From the NCBI GenBank assembly GCA_013397435.1, contig VZRG01002352.1, positions 43,180 through 107,179 on the forward strand: a stretch of 64,000 nt of DNA, given 5' to 3'. The notes beneath the pieces were generated by a model that was given only the letters and a program-made list of their open reading frames with translations, did no database searches and was not told the DNA's origin. Of the stretch, positions 25,401 to 37,470 are shown piece by piece (the first letter of the stretch is position 1; every line of letters begins with the position of its first letter). Both the position numbers and the translations under genes were made by a program. This DNA is from Erythrocercus mccallii (Eukaryota; Chordata; Aves; Passeriformes; Dicruridae).

Positions 25401-27059
25401 TCTTGCAAGAGCCTTGGAATTTCTATTTGTGCTCAATTGCTCTTCTTGAGTGGATAAAACAGCTTGGCAAGCAGGGCTCAGTTAAGCACTTCTAGAGCTT
25501 TTGCTAAATAAAACTCCCTTTCTTCTGGGAGTCTGTAAAAAGACCATTGAGTGCATTTCTTCCAGCCAATATAATTTAAGTACACATTGACATACCTATG
25601 GACAATTTTGGAGAAAACACTTGCTTAGAAATTTGCCTTGATTTTAGCCCTTTAAGGATCCCTTGTAGATCCCCTGAATGGAGACCGTTCAATACATTTA
25701 ACACGAGACCAAAACTTCCGCTTTGATGTTGTCAAATGTCTCCCAGCAAATGCAAGACAAAGTGGATTCTGGAGCAAATATGGATCAAGCATAATGATTA
25801 AATCACACCTTCAGGAAATACACTGGTACTGGTTTCTGCCACAAAAGAGACTATGTGGAGCTGGCAGCATAAATTCCATATGCAGGGATCTCCAGCAGTA
25901 AGGACATGCTTGGAGGGGAGGTGAGGAGGCATTTCTGTTGCTCTGTACACATCAGAAGCTTAGATTGGTCTATAATCAAATTTAGCAATTGTCCCACAAG
26001 CAAAACAAGACTCTTTACACAAGGATGTGGGGACACACAAAATAAGAACGGGGAGCAGTTGGTAGTGGATTGGACTGAATTATTTGGAGCATCCTGAGTT
26101 CATCTAAACTAGAAATAAAGGAGATATTTGCTGCAGTAAATGATCAGTATTTCTGTGTTGTAAATGATTCACAGTGAGGTTGACCTCACATGTTTCCTGA
26201 GATGTAACATGAAACATCAGCTTAGACTGCCCTCTTCCATATGAATTTGATCTCCTCTTATACTTTGCCTTCTTTCCCTTGACTAAAGGAAGATCTTTTA
26301 ATCAACTTCCTGACATATTCATTTATAAATGTACATGGGTACACTCTATGATGTACCTAAGTATTTATTCATGAGGAAAACAAACATTCCTTAAAAATCA
26401 GAGGAGAAAAATCAAGGCTCTGGATGATTTGAGAAGAAAAAATTCAAATAGACCTTATTGAACTAAAAAATCCTGGACAAAGAAAGTTTACTGACATCAT
26501 ACTACTAAAGAATTTCTCTCCCATATGCCTTTCTAGCTATCCATCCTATAATTCCCTTATTGAAAAAGATTCAAGAAAATGTTAACTAATAACTTATATC
26601 CTAAAAGTGTAACTCCATTAATAAAAACACAGGGCTGGACTCTCAGCCAAAACTGAATTCCTTTGCCGTCGGTCATGGGTGCTGTGAAAGACTCCTACCT
26701 GGCAGAAGAATTTCCGAAGTTATTTTTTGGCCCTGTTGGAATCCAGGAGGAATTTGCCACTCACTTCTTTTGGGCCAGCAGGTGCTTTAAAACATTGTAA
26801 AGGTTTGTCATGCCTAAAAGCCCTCGGTGACATGACATAGCACTATCCTCAGTATCCACAGTACATCTCTCATCTCCACTGCCTCTGCATTCGGGCTCTA
26901 TAGGACAGGAGGAACTTGAAAAAGTGTGGCAGTAAAAAAAAGGCACTGATGGTCTGACTCGAAGCACAGAAAACAAATGAGCCATGTGAAAAATTTCTCT
27001 TTGTCCTAACTTTTCAGAATGAAATTAAAGATGAAACGTGCCTGGCTCTGCTGCAGATG
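22411..27059. other. Unique DNA, no gene seen
   Basis: Mostly AT-rich. A small CpG-bearing patch lies at 24465-24540, with an AAAAGGTAAC donor-like site near 24522. A GC-neutral patch lies at 26640-26990. No conserved protein motif can be read in any frame, and no repeat family was recognised. Confidence 0.5.
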
Positions 27060-27300
27060 GTCTGATAAAATATTGTTTTAAGAGACCCTGATCACATGAC
27101 TATAGTCATTATAACATAAATTGATTCAGAAGAGATTTAATCAATTTAATAAATTAATTTAATGCTTCTGGCTGTAATTATTATTCTGCATTTATTATGT
27201 AGGATTTTTATTAGCTTAATGGCTTTATACATTTATCAGATACTCACTGAGGAAAATTTCAGTTACTCATAAAGAATCTGAATAAATCAGCAATTACTTT
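27060..27300. promoter_or_regulatory. Candidate conserved non-coding element
   Basis: An AT-rich, non-repetitive block with clustered TAAT/ATTA cores (near 27126, 27139-27165 and 27174-27185) and an ATTAGCTTAATGG stretch near 27213. It is low in coding potential and lacks simple repeats. Called by resemblance only. Confidence 0.25.
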
Positions 27301-28104
27301 TTTTTTCTTTTAAATGGTTTTATTATAATGATTTGCTATTTTGTCTCTTAGCAGTCGTGACAAATTTCTTCAGCTTCATTGAGAAAATACTCTATCCAAT
27401 ATCATCTAAAGCCACAAAACAGATTCAACTGATTGCATTGCACTGTAAATCGTGTTTAAATATCTTTATAATACAACAATTCCTCCAGTGGTCTGATGTA
27501 ATTCAAAAGCATTGCTTCCATTTTATACATTTTTTAAATAAACAAATCATTTTAACTGTTTTAGAGTAAATGCTAATGCCTTTGACAAACCTTTTCATTT
27601 CCATTTTCTCACTATTCCAAAGCATGTCTACATCTCTTTTCTAATCCTACATGCACATAGAGGAACCATGTAAATTTTATCATTATGGGCTTTTGGCATT
27701 TTATGATTTGCTTTGGTTTCTCTTCAAAATAAGAATATTTTCCAAAGAAAATCTTTGCATTTTAAAAATTTGACTGAAAAAAATAGCAATTTATAGCAGA
27801 ACATTAATTTAAAACTGATGTTATTTATTGAAGTAACAGCATTCACACTGTAAAAAGTTCACACAGATTTTGAGGTGCAGTTGATCTTAGCTGAGCTTGG
27901 TCAAACTGCATGGCATGGGAAGAGTCACTCAGAAAAATTCTGTTCTTCCAGCTGTACCCCAGGCTCTACATGTCCAAAGAACACAGCTTGCAGGAATTTG
28001 GCAAAATGCTTTTTTTCCTACAGTCTGCAGGCTTGCCTGCCATTCTCCCAGGCATCCTTGTGAGATGCCCATGGAAACCAAATCAGAGCTGGGCAGTCTG
28101 CAAG
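27301..28104. other. AT-rich DNA, no gene seen
   Basis: Starts with a T-rich run and is otherwise AT-rich until about 27880, where GC content rises towards the CpG pocket that follows. Three overlapping short frames at about 27875-28171 on both strands have no recognisable domain. Confidence 0.5.
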
Positions 28105-28355
28105 CTTTCGAGGCTGTGAGAGGAAGAACGGGCGGCTGATCTCCCTTTGGTTGTTTTGCATTCAAAAGCAACCTGTCTTTCCATGGATTAACCTTGCCAG
28201 TGCATTATTTACTGCTGCGGCATAGGAAGGTAAACAGAAGCTTTTGGAGTTAGCGGAGCTGCGTTGCATTTTGCATTCGCCACGCACTCTGCTTTGACTC
28301 AAAGTTCTCTGAATTAACTGACAAAAAATGACCTGAAGTTGGCTTTTGTAAAAAG
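28105..28355 (+). promoter_or_regulatory. CpG-enriched pocket ending in a strong donor site
   Basis: Eight CpGs lie between about 28107 and 28283, in a region where CpG is otherwise rare. The block runs without interruption into AAAAG|GTGAGTG, a near-consensus 5' splice site with GT at 28356-28357. A CpG pocket directly upstream of a donor is the typical look of a non-coding first exon and its promoter. No TATA box is obvious. The 251-bp call spans pocket and exon together, and the transcription start cannot be placed. Chance is a real alternative. Confidence 0.25.
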
Positions 28356-31300
28356 GTGAGTGTTCTGGGGTATTTCTTTCCCTTGAGAATGGTTTGGGCT
28401 TTACATGTACTTAGAGAATTAAATGCTTCTTTTAGGATGATTACTATTTAGACACACTTTCAAGCTTTAGTAACATTTAAGCACCAGTTTTAAGAATATT
28501 TCAGACATAAAAATGGATTTGTTTGCATGCAGATGAACTCCACAGCAATCTCATCCTTTTCAGGTTGCTGTTGCTATAGCCAAGATTAATTAATTAGAAA
28601 TATTAAAGGTAGGATTAACTCTTGGACTTGATTCAGAAATCATTTGAAAGCTTGTAGCTTTGGCACACAAATAATTTTGATTTTCAGAAGTTAACATTAC
28701 ACCAAAAATAAGTACTTTAAAAAAACCAAATGGCTGGCAAGGGCAAAAGCAACTATAAAATTTATAGACTATAAAATTATTGAAAATTCTTCTAGATTGT
28801 TCCAGTTGGAATTTATTTTTTGTTCATCTGTTTACATTTCCTTTGTACAAGAGAGTATAGTTTTCATCAAGTCATTATCTTCATTGTCTAGTTCTCTATC
28901 TCACTAGCAAGAAGAGATATTAACTCCTAACTCTGTGGTTAAATGGCGAAAAATAACTCCACGTCAATGGAAGCAAGGCAAGAACTACTGGAGATGGCTC
29001 CCAAAAATGGATGGAAAGCACCAAAGGATGAGTGATGAAATTTACAATTCATAACTAAAATTATCTAATTCACATTTCCATGGACATACACATGGTAAAA
29101 TTTATGATGCATTATAATGGACCAATAACAATTATTTCCCTTTTATTATCTCATTTTCAAAATGAGGAGATCTGACAAAAATGTTGTTGAGGTTCTTCAG
29201 GGTCACAATTACTACTTAAATATACTATTAGATCCCTTCTATCACAACAGGCAACTGCACAGATGCCTCAGTAGATTGTCCCTCCTCTTGGGCTTGAACA
29301 AAGGTCATTTCTACAGTTTAACACATCATGACAACCTTTGTCATTTACATGTTAGCAAAAGCCCTAAAGCATTAAAAAAAAATGAGTCATACCTTTTTCA
29401 TTCTCAGCAATTGCACCTTAGAATGAAACACCTTCTTACACAGGATGTGATAGGCCTTAAAACAACCAGAATGTCAAAAAAGGGAAAGAAAACTATAAAT
29501 TAAAACCAAAAGATGTCTTTATATTAAATCTGAGTCACCTAAAATACCAGCCATTACTGCAGAAGAGTTTACAAGTGTCAGGAAGCAGATTCTGCCCCTA
29601 TATCCTCCTTAGTACTGTTGATTTGAGTTGGACTGTATTTTTAAAAAGGTTAATATAATTAAAAAAGAATCTGAGCTTTGGTGTAGCTACTATAATTTGA
29701 ATGTGCAATATGTCTTCAGCTGAATTACCCATTTCAGCTGGTCTAGAAGGAAAAACATTCATCATGCGGGAGATCCCTGGCTGTTGTTTTTTTTTTATTG
29801 TTGTTGTTGTTCTGTATGATTTTTATTCCTAGCACGTCCCTAAATATTTTCTCTACTTTACCTTTATCCACCATATAGTAACACAGCACTAATTTCTTTC
29901 TACAGTTTTATTATTGTACAATATTTCAGTTAAAAAGATTTGGCTTGTATCCTCTGGCAAGGAGAATTGCTGTTTTTATGAAATATTATCCATCAACTTA
30001 GATAAATTTGTTCATTTTGCAAAGTTCTCTTTGCAAAAGAGTTGAAACAGATGCATTTATGCTCTGTCTTAAATCATTTTTCAGCACATTAATACATGGC
30101 TTGCTATTTTTTAGCAGTCTTATGGAAATTATTATTAACTGTGGATTTGTTTGCCTTTTATATTCATTGATGCTTAGCTCCCACAGTTGGTAAAAATCCC
30201 AGGAAACAAGGTGGTCATTCATTTTAGTAAATAAAATATTACTAGACCTCATATTTCTACACATAATTAAAGCACCTTCCTTTTGGACCTTATTTTTGGG
30301 TGTAATCAATTAACATAGTCCATGACATGTGCAATATTTGGAATTTTTTGAAGCTAGAAATAACACTGGAGCAGCATCTCATGGTGAGATCAAAATGATC
30401 ACGAGCTCTCCATCCTCAAGAGGGATTCTTGAGGGCAGAATCTGAGCCCTGCATACCTCCAGATTTGCAATCTTAATCTAAGTGCTTAGGGTCCATACAA
30501 TGGAATGACAAAACGGTTATAATGTCTTTACACAAATATAATATGAACTTCCGTGTCTAATAATGACCAAAGTCTGCTTTTTCATGTGGAGCCTGTGATA
30601 TATCTGCTAATCAGTTTTGGTCTGATAGGCACTTACTGTTACCCTTCAAATTCAATAATAAGGTTAAGAGGGCTAGCAGGATTGAGAAACGACTGCTGCC
30701 ATTTATCTTAGGTGCAGAGCCAGCTTTTAAATGAAAAAATTACTGTGTGAATCACCACTTTAGAGGGATCGTTTTATGCTCAGCTTTTCTTACTCTAATC
30801 TTCCAGTCCTCAGCTGCCCATTAAACAACATGTTCTGCACTCACAAATTTAACATCTGCGAGACCTCAACATATCTTCCCAACATGCATCCTCAGGAAAA
30901 TTTTAAATATTGAATAATCATCACATATCAATTATCTTGAAGAAGGCCGATGGAAACCAGCCAGATGGAGGGGTTTCTATTTTTCTTTTCCTAACATTTC
31001 CATACTCCTGATGGCTTCTGGATAATTAACTCCTTAGAATTTTAATTAAGAACTGATCTAAAGTATTCCTTTATGGCAGTAATCTGAAACTATAGCAGAC
31101 TGTTTCTTTGTAAATCAAATCACAAAAATTATCTGGTTGGATTCTTTGGTGTCTTTCTTAAGAAAATCTGAAGCAATATGCAGAAATGGGATTAAAAGTT
31201 TTTGTGATACAGATTTGAAACAGAAAATACCATAAAAAAAGCATATTTGAAACATGAGTAATACATCCCCTATGAGATCACAAAAGCAAAGTGCAGACAA

Positions 31301-31493
31301 CTACGTGGAAGCAACTACTATGCACTGCCACTTAAGGAACTCACCTCTAGATTGTCAGATTCACCCTCAAAACCCATGGGCATCAACTTCTCAGCATCCT
31401 TTTCACCAATCGGTCATCCCCTAGAATTTCTTGGTGTCCTACAGCCTTCCTTAAACCACTGGATCTCCATAGCACTTGTGCATGATTGGTGCA

Positions 31494-31515
31494 CAAATAA
31501 ATAAATAAATAAAAT
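31494..31515. repeat. (AAAT)n microsatellite
   Basis: About five consecutive AAAT/AATA units. It may be the tail of an old retroposon, but no body was recognised next to it. Confidence 0.9.
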
Positions 31516-31676
31516 ACAGCTGGTACATTAGCAGAATTGTTCTGTTCCATTCTGACAAGAGGCTGAAGCATGAAGTAGCTAGTTGGTAATTTCATAATTT
31601 ATAAGTAAATAAGACCAGCATGTAATAAAACTATTTTCAGTCTCACATGGGTAAATGTGGGCATGAAAATGAAATG

Positions 31677-31698
31677 AAAAGTAAATGTATTTACTTTT
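31677..31698. other. 10-bp perfect inverted repeat, 2-nt spacer
   Basis: AAAAGTAAAT at 31677-31686 is the exact reverse complement of 31689-31698, separated by GT. No U-run terminator context is meaningful here, as this is eukaryotic DNA. It is listed as a cruciform-prone spot. Confidence 0.9.
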
Positions 31699-34127
31699 TC
31701 TGATGTCTTACTACATAATTTATTAGGCTGATGCTATTCATTATATTTTATATTCCATTATCTTTCTATGTGAATTCTTTAACAATATCAAATGAAGAAA
31801 ACTGCTTTTTGAATTAATAATTTCAGAGTTAAACATTAAGATTAAAATCAAATATGGTGGTATTGTGGGACATCAGGGACAAAAAAAACCCTTTATGCTG
31901 AGCACAATGAAGGATTGATAGGCATTTCTGTTATCTCATTCATTAGTCATTCTGGACAGTTCAGACAAGTTGTTACCTACAATAATAGAGAGCATTTCAC
32001 TTTTAAAAGGTTAATTTAAAGTCTACTTTATACTGAACTGAAGAAAAGTATTTATTTATATATTTATTGATTGTGACAAAATAGATATTTGCATTCTTTC
32101 TAAAGGAATAAGTAATTTTCCTAAAGCTGCAGCCAGGACCCTGACATAAGATGTGATAAGCAGCATATTCCATGCGAGGATGACCACCTAGGTTAAGCTA
32201 ATAATAATAATAATGTACAATAGTCTAATAAATTCGCATTAAATTTCAGAAATTTAAAAAGCAGGCAGGAAAAAGGAGAATTTGTATGACCGTCTCTGCA
32301 AATCTTAACTTCAGCTCCTATCGCCATCACCTCTCTGTATAATTCCCCTACTGAATCTAAACCCACATCTTGTTTGTTCCTTCACCTTCCAAATTTCTTC
32401 ATTGGTGGTGTCAGCCTATAAAGTCAAGCACAGGTAATCTATCACTGGCATAGGAACTATATCAATCTTATACATCATTTTGCAAACTCTGAGCAGCCAC
32501 ATCTAAACATTCACACTTTCATAGTGGACAGTAACATCACCAAAAAAGTTAAGGTTTAACAGTTATCCACTTGCTGACCGCTCTCTCATCTTTCAGTGGA
32601 GTCTATATTTTTTCTTAATAAACAACAAAACCCAGACAGTCAACACATATTCATTCATTATGTTCTTTTTCTGTTTTCAGCATTTTTCTAGACTGCCCTG
32701 TTGAAAACAGTTATAAATATAAAATATTTGTTCAATGAATTTATGTGTTAATCCAACTAAATATTTTAAGAAAAAGAATCTCATGAAGTTTAAGTATGAA
32801 AAATTGTTTGTTCTGCATAAAAAATAGTTTTATAGGAAAACAAAAAACACCAGACTTTCAAGTTTCTAAATATTCGTGCTCATCTAAATTATTACAGCTT
32901 CAGTTATGTCTTAACACTATGAATAACTTTCTGCTTGTAAACCAACACCAACTCATTTGCTCATAAGTGAGTGAATCATCAGACTTAGATGGATGGCAAC
33001 ATAAATTCTGGGATGCAGTGAGCAGGCTTGTAGAACACTGGCTATATCTAACTCCTTGCCTTGCATATCTCTTCTACCTGGGTCTGCACCCTTTGCTACT
33101 AGATCCCATCCAAGCTGGGCCTCATGCCAAAACCATCTATTCCATCTCCCAAATCTCACACTGCCTCCTGACTCTCTGAAGAGTTCACAGGACCTTTGTT
33201 TCAAGACTAAGGTTTTCAAGAAGCAAGCAGGCAGACATATGGAAGCTGATGCCCTTGCCACTGTGTATTAGCCAGCAAACTAAGCCATCAGATATTCTCT
33301 TTGTGGTGAGCAGGCAGGATGAATGTTTAATAATTAGCTGCTTTGGCTCTGCAGTCACTCCCCTGTGACTTTAAAAGTTTGAGCTGTGAACTCTGTTCTT
33401 TAAGATGAGGCCCCTTTTCATCACTGTTACAAACACACTTGGTATTATAATTAAAACCTTGGAGGAAATGTTCCTACAGCTTTTGAGCAGGCACAGGTTT
33501 CCTTCAGTTCTTTTACCCTGGCTTGACTCTGTGGGTGCAGGTGTGTGCATGCATTCACACACACTCATACACACTGGTCAGAAATAAAAAGGAATGCCAC
33601 TGAAAATCAGAGCCTTTGCATGTGTTTGGATTCATACTCAGAAAAGTAGGAGGGCAAGAGTCACCCCTCTGCTGGCTACAGTCATTACAAGACCTGACAT
33701 TTTCCCTGGAACCAGCTTGAATGACTCAGCAGCATGAGGAGACCTCTCTCTGTAACAGGGGCTGTGGGGTAGGCATGGAGACATCTTCTCCAGGCAGGAA
33801 TGCCTGAGGCAGTGCTCTCTGCTTCTTGGGAAGACGTTTTTCTACATAGGTGATCATTTCTCATGGGTGAGAGTTCATGTATTTTATATGTAACTACTGT
33901 CTCTGAACTCCTGCACTGAACCAGGCAATGGAGTCCTTTCTGTGGTAGTAGACAACAAATTTGCCACAGGGAGCTGTGTCCCCGTTTCACTTCAGCCATT
34001 CCTGACCTCCAGAACCTCACTTCTGATGCTGCTAAGATTTAACCTCATCCGAGGCTTGTAGGTATGTGATTTTTCTTAGAATAAGGATTGCATAACTGCC
34101 TGACTATTAAATTTCAATGGTTGTGCA

Positions 34128-34510
34128 TCGAAGGGCTCTGGTGTAATTTGTTGGACAGAAAGACCTTTTTAAGATTCTCAGGCAGCCTTTGGTAGTTGGT
34201 TGAATTGGTAGGAAATATCTAGCGTATCTGTGACACACTTGATCTTTCTGCAAAAACGAAAGAGAAGAGGTTAGATTATGCTGAGAGCCCCTTGAGGCAG
34301 ATTTTAGCACGTAGAGTGGGTACGACTTTTACAATCATCCTTGGATCACGAGGGCACAGTTCAACAGATTGAATCCTCAACAGGACGGCATTTCTGGAGA
34401 TTTAGGATGTTTTGCCCAATTCATGTCTATTTCTAGTGGAAACTGAAGCCTACTATTTCGACCTCCTCCATTTCCTGCGTAATTTTTTCTGGTTTTCGTT
34501 TGCAGCTTTC
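34128..34510. promoter_or_regulatory. CpG-enriched block with acceptor-like sites on both strands
   Basis: About ten CpGs are spread over about 380 bp in a CpG-poor region. On the plus strand, a pyrimidine-rich run ends in GTTTGCAG at 34498-34505, a good 3' splice site. On the minus strand, a run ending CGTTTTTGCAG (exon would start at 34247 and run leftward) is another good acceptor. The leftward exon would stay open to a stop near 34107, and its 47 or so codons match nothing I recognise. Candidate exon(s) of an unknown transcript; not claimed as a gene. Confidence 0.2.
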
Positions 34511-34780
34511 TCATGTTGAGTGTATCTTCACAGATCCAAAGTATGGCTATGACGGCATAAGCACTCTGCTAATAATAAATATTTCTGGCATTTATTTTTT
34601 ATGAGCAGGATCTGTAATTATATTACCAACTCTGTAAATAACTAAAGCACTGATGTTTTTATAATGGAAATGAATGCAGAAGACTGAGTATTTATGAATT
34701 AGTATTTTTCCTCTAAGACTATATGACAGCAAAGAAAACATGCCATTACCAGAAATATCTATAGTGATTAAAATGGTAAT
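34511..34780. promoter_or_regulatory. Candidate conserved non-coding element
   Basis: Non-repetitive, AT-rich DNA directly after the CpG block, with clustered AATAAATATT, CTGTAATTATATT and GGTAATTAATGCC motifs and no coding potential. Called by resemblance to conserved enhancer sequence only. Confidence 0.22.
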
Positions 34781-36009
34781 TAATGCCAGCCCCTCTTATT
34801 AGCATAAAATAAAGCAAATTACAGATAAACCTACATTCATTTAAAATAGGAAGAGAGTGCTTATGACAGGTGGTGCAAAATAGTGAGAAAAGCAGCAAAT
34901 CACACATACCCTTATCTTTCACATAGGGGTGTAGATGCATTTCCAGGGTGGAAAAAAGCAATCACTAAGGCAGCTCCAAAGTTTAAAATCTAAAAGAATT
35001 TCAAGTAGATACCGTGTCATTTTGCCTTCCTCACAGACCCATTTATGAAGTTTATGTTCTAATTCTGCTGACATCAACATCTGGAGGCAGAATTAGGGCC
35101 ATATTGTACATCGAATCAGAAATTTAATTTATATGAAAAATTACAGGTTTTCATTTTAACTCAGTTTTGAGTAGCTTACATCTTCCTGAAAACAGACACA
35201 TAAATCACACATTCAGACATCTATGGCAGGCATCCTGCCTTTGCTCAAAATATTTACTAATGAGAACAAGAAAGCCTTTCCTAAAATGTGAAAACTTCTG
35301 CAAGAACTCAGTAAACCAAACTTACTACAGATTCCTGAATAAACCGTGAAAAAAAAAATTACTTTTTAAACTCAGGTGTTCAAAAAACGTGTTTGTCAGC
35401 TTGCATTCAAAAAATTCTTTGAAGTAGTTTTGCTAAAGCTTTAAATGTAATGGCTTCTAGGATGGCAATAAAAGTTTCAGAGAGCTGTGAGACTCAAGAA
35501 AGATGCAATTAAAATAGCCATTCAAAGTTCATCACAGATTTTCTTACAATAAAGGAAATTTTGCTTTTAGTGTGGAGTAAACATGCTCACCTTGCTCGGT
35601 TACTGCAGTTGTCGGGTGAATTAAAGCTGCTGAATGTGGAGCATTTGGGGTTGAAATTCTTACAGCTAGAAGTATTAAATATTCTGTCTGCAACTTGAAA
35701 TTCTTTTCCAGTCACTTCAGCCTCTTCCAGCACAAGGACTGGCAAGCAGTCCTGCGCTTGACTTTTAGAAAGCCACAAAAAAGGAGTGACAAACAAGCCA
35801 GCACAAGTCAAGCAGGCTGGCAACTCTTTGCTGTTGCAGAACTTCCTTGGAAGAAATCAAACACCAACTGTGTGATTTGCATCACCCAGAAGAAATTTTA
35901 CATGAAGTCCAAGACATGGAATTCCTCTTTATGCTCTTCAGTAACCCTTGGATGTTGTTCTGCAAGTTCAGGCTTCCCACAAAAAGACATACTAAACCCA
36001 GTTTCTACT
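34781..36009. other. Unique DNA, no gene seen
   Basis: AT-rich to 35580, then more balanced. The 160-codon plus-strand frame at 35695-36177 runs into an LTR remnant and has no recognisable domain. A minus-strand AAG|GTGAGC donor-like site lies near 35590. The open frame feeding into it begins at a TTG codon, so it is not evidence for a gene. Confidence 0.45.
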
Positions 36010-36145
36010 GGAGACCTGGAACAGAGGCTAGACAGAGTTAAAGGAATAAAGTCAGTATTTATTAAAAGGCCTTCAAGGGACACACCTTGGGCAGTACAAG
36101 AGCCTGGCCTTGGCTACACCCAAGAGGGACCCAAGATGGATGCAT
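36010..36145 (-). mobile_element. LTR fragment of an avian endogenous retrovirus
   Basis: Read on the minus strand, the block contains a TTTTAATAAATACTGAC polyadenylation-signal region followed by a 'tttattcctttaactctgtc' type R/U5 end. The other side carries 'gggtccctcttgggtgtagcc' and the charged phrase around CCAAGATGGA. I recognise this combination from LTRs frequent in passerine genomes. The U3 part is missing and no internal viral sequence adjoins, so it is a truncated LTR remnant. The family name was not assigned. Confidence 0.6.
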
Positions 36146-37062
36146 CATCCTCTGGAGCTTCAGTTTTCTATCTGTGAGGCATACCAAGGATGAAAGTAAC
36201 CTGGAATAAACCCCTTTGCACAAAATTCTATAACAATAAATCTAAAACATTCATAGAGACCTGAAAGGTTAATAAATTTATATCCATTCCAGCTTTATGT
36301 AAACTTCAAATGATGACACCATCTTTAAGATATGACTCCCAGGATCTCCAAGCACCTGCAGAACTCCAAATTAGTATCAGCCTGTCAGATATGTCAGATG
36401 CCAGAAGGTGCACTGAGTGCATGGGCAAAATTAAACTCAAAGATCTTTTCAAAACACACACACACACAAATCTGCAGCTTCTCTTGCCCTATGCTCTATA
36501 GCCACATGAAAATATCACATAATGATTCAAAATCCTCGTTCTACGCAGATTTGTGGTCTTCAGTAACTTGTTTTCCGCCCAGGAAACACAAACTTAAATA
36601 GTTTGGTAGACAGAATGATAGGAATATCATTTAATGAACCAAATCACGGAACTGACCTAAATTACATTCTGTAACAGGTTCAAAAAGCTTGGCTGAAGAT
36701 TTCACTTCAGATAAAAGTGCTTATAATAATTTCCAGAGAAAATTAAAGGTGATAAGGGAAATTACTGTCTTAAACTTTTTCTTGCTGCATTGCTTCTTTT
36801 TCAAACTAGTATTAAATCACAGGTAGATAATAAATTTCCTACAAGTAAGTTGAAAAACTATGAAATATTTTCAGATAGCTGTAACACAAGGCATTTGGGA
36901 GATTATGCTACAAGGAACTCATTAAGTGTCTGAAATTTTCTGACAGTGTCTCAAATACCTTTGTAAATTACTTAAGTCTGGACTTTTGTTTGTATAAAAA
37001 TGTAATCTGCTTCTTCTTGGAAGACATTATTCTTTACAGACTGGGATGAAGTGTATGTATAG
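36146..37062. other. AT-rich DNA, no gene seen
   Basis: Contains a (CA)n run at about 36453-36467 and otherwise unique AT-rich sequence. Confidence 0.5.
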
Positions 37063-37470
37063 TGTGTTAACGCTGACTGGATTCCAGGCACCCACCAAAG
37101 CCACTCTCTCCCTCCCCACTGCAGCTGGACAGGGGAGAGAAAATATAGCAATGGGTTCATGAGTTAAGGACTGGGAAAGATCACTCATCAAACACTGTCA
37201 TGGGCAAAAGAGGCTCTAATGAGAGATATGAAGTGAATTTATTACAAACAAAATCAGAGCAGGATAATAACAAGTAAAATAAAACTCTTAAAACCTCCTT
37301 ACCTCCTTCCCAACTCTACCTCCTCCCCAGTGGTGCAGGGAGGCAGGGAATGGGGGTAATGGTCAGCTCATCACAGGTTGTTTCTTCTGCTGCTCAGGAA
37401 GAAAAGTTGCTCCTCTGATGGATCCCTGCAGCCCTGCACTATCAAAGCTTGGCCATGCAAAACCTATTCA
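37063..37470 (-). mobile_element. Solo LTR of an avian endogenous retrovirus
   Basis: On the minus strand the element starts TGAATAGGTTTTGCATGG and ends ACACA. It carries an AATAAA signal in GTAATAAATTCACTTC and the phrase 'cccctgtccagctg' near the 3' end. The order of blocks (GGTTTTGCATGGCCAAG start, pyrimidine-poor centre, TGATTTTG-type region, AATAAA, 'ctctcccctgtcc') is shared with the copy at 42046-42440, so the two belong to related families. The length is about 408 bp. No internal gag-pol sequence is attached. A clean target-site duplication could not be seen at these ends. Confidence 0.75.

Larger units (their letters stand above)
28356..34127. other. AT-rich DNA, no gene seen
   Basis: Long AT-rich stretch with T-rich/TTG runs at 29789-29811, an (AAAT)n run and one hairpin (listed separately), and an AATAAT run at 32203-32213. 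GC-richer patches at 33000-33260 and 33470-34020 carry short frames on both strands, up to 111 codons on the minus strand at 33685-34020. None has a recognisable domain. Confidence 0.5.

Noticed and set aside
35587..35823. Minus-strand open frame running into a GTGAGC donor-like site
   Set aside because: The frame begins at TTG, not ATG; no upstream acceptor is convincing and the peptide matches nothing known to me.
35695..36177. 160-codon plus-strand open frame
   Set aside because: Its C-terminal third is reverse-complement LTR sequence, and the rest has no recognisable domain or splice context.
37063..37470. Target-site duplication for the LTR at this position
   Set aside because: The hexamers next to the proposed ends do not match, so the exact boundaries remain approximate.
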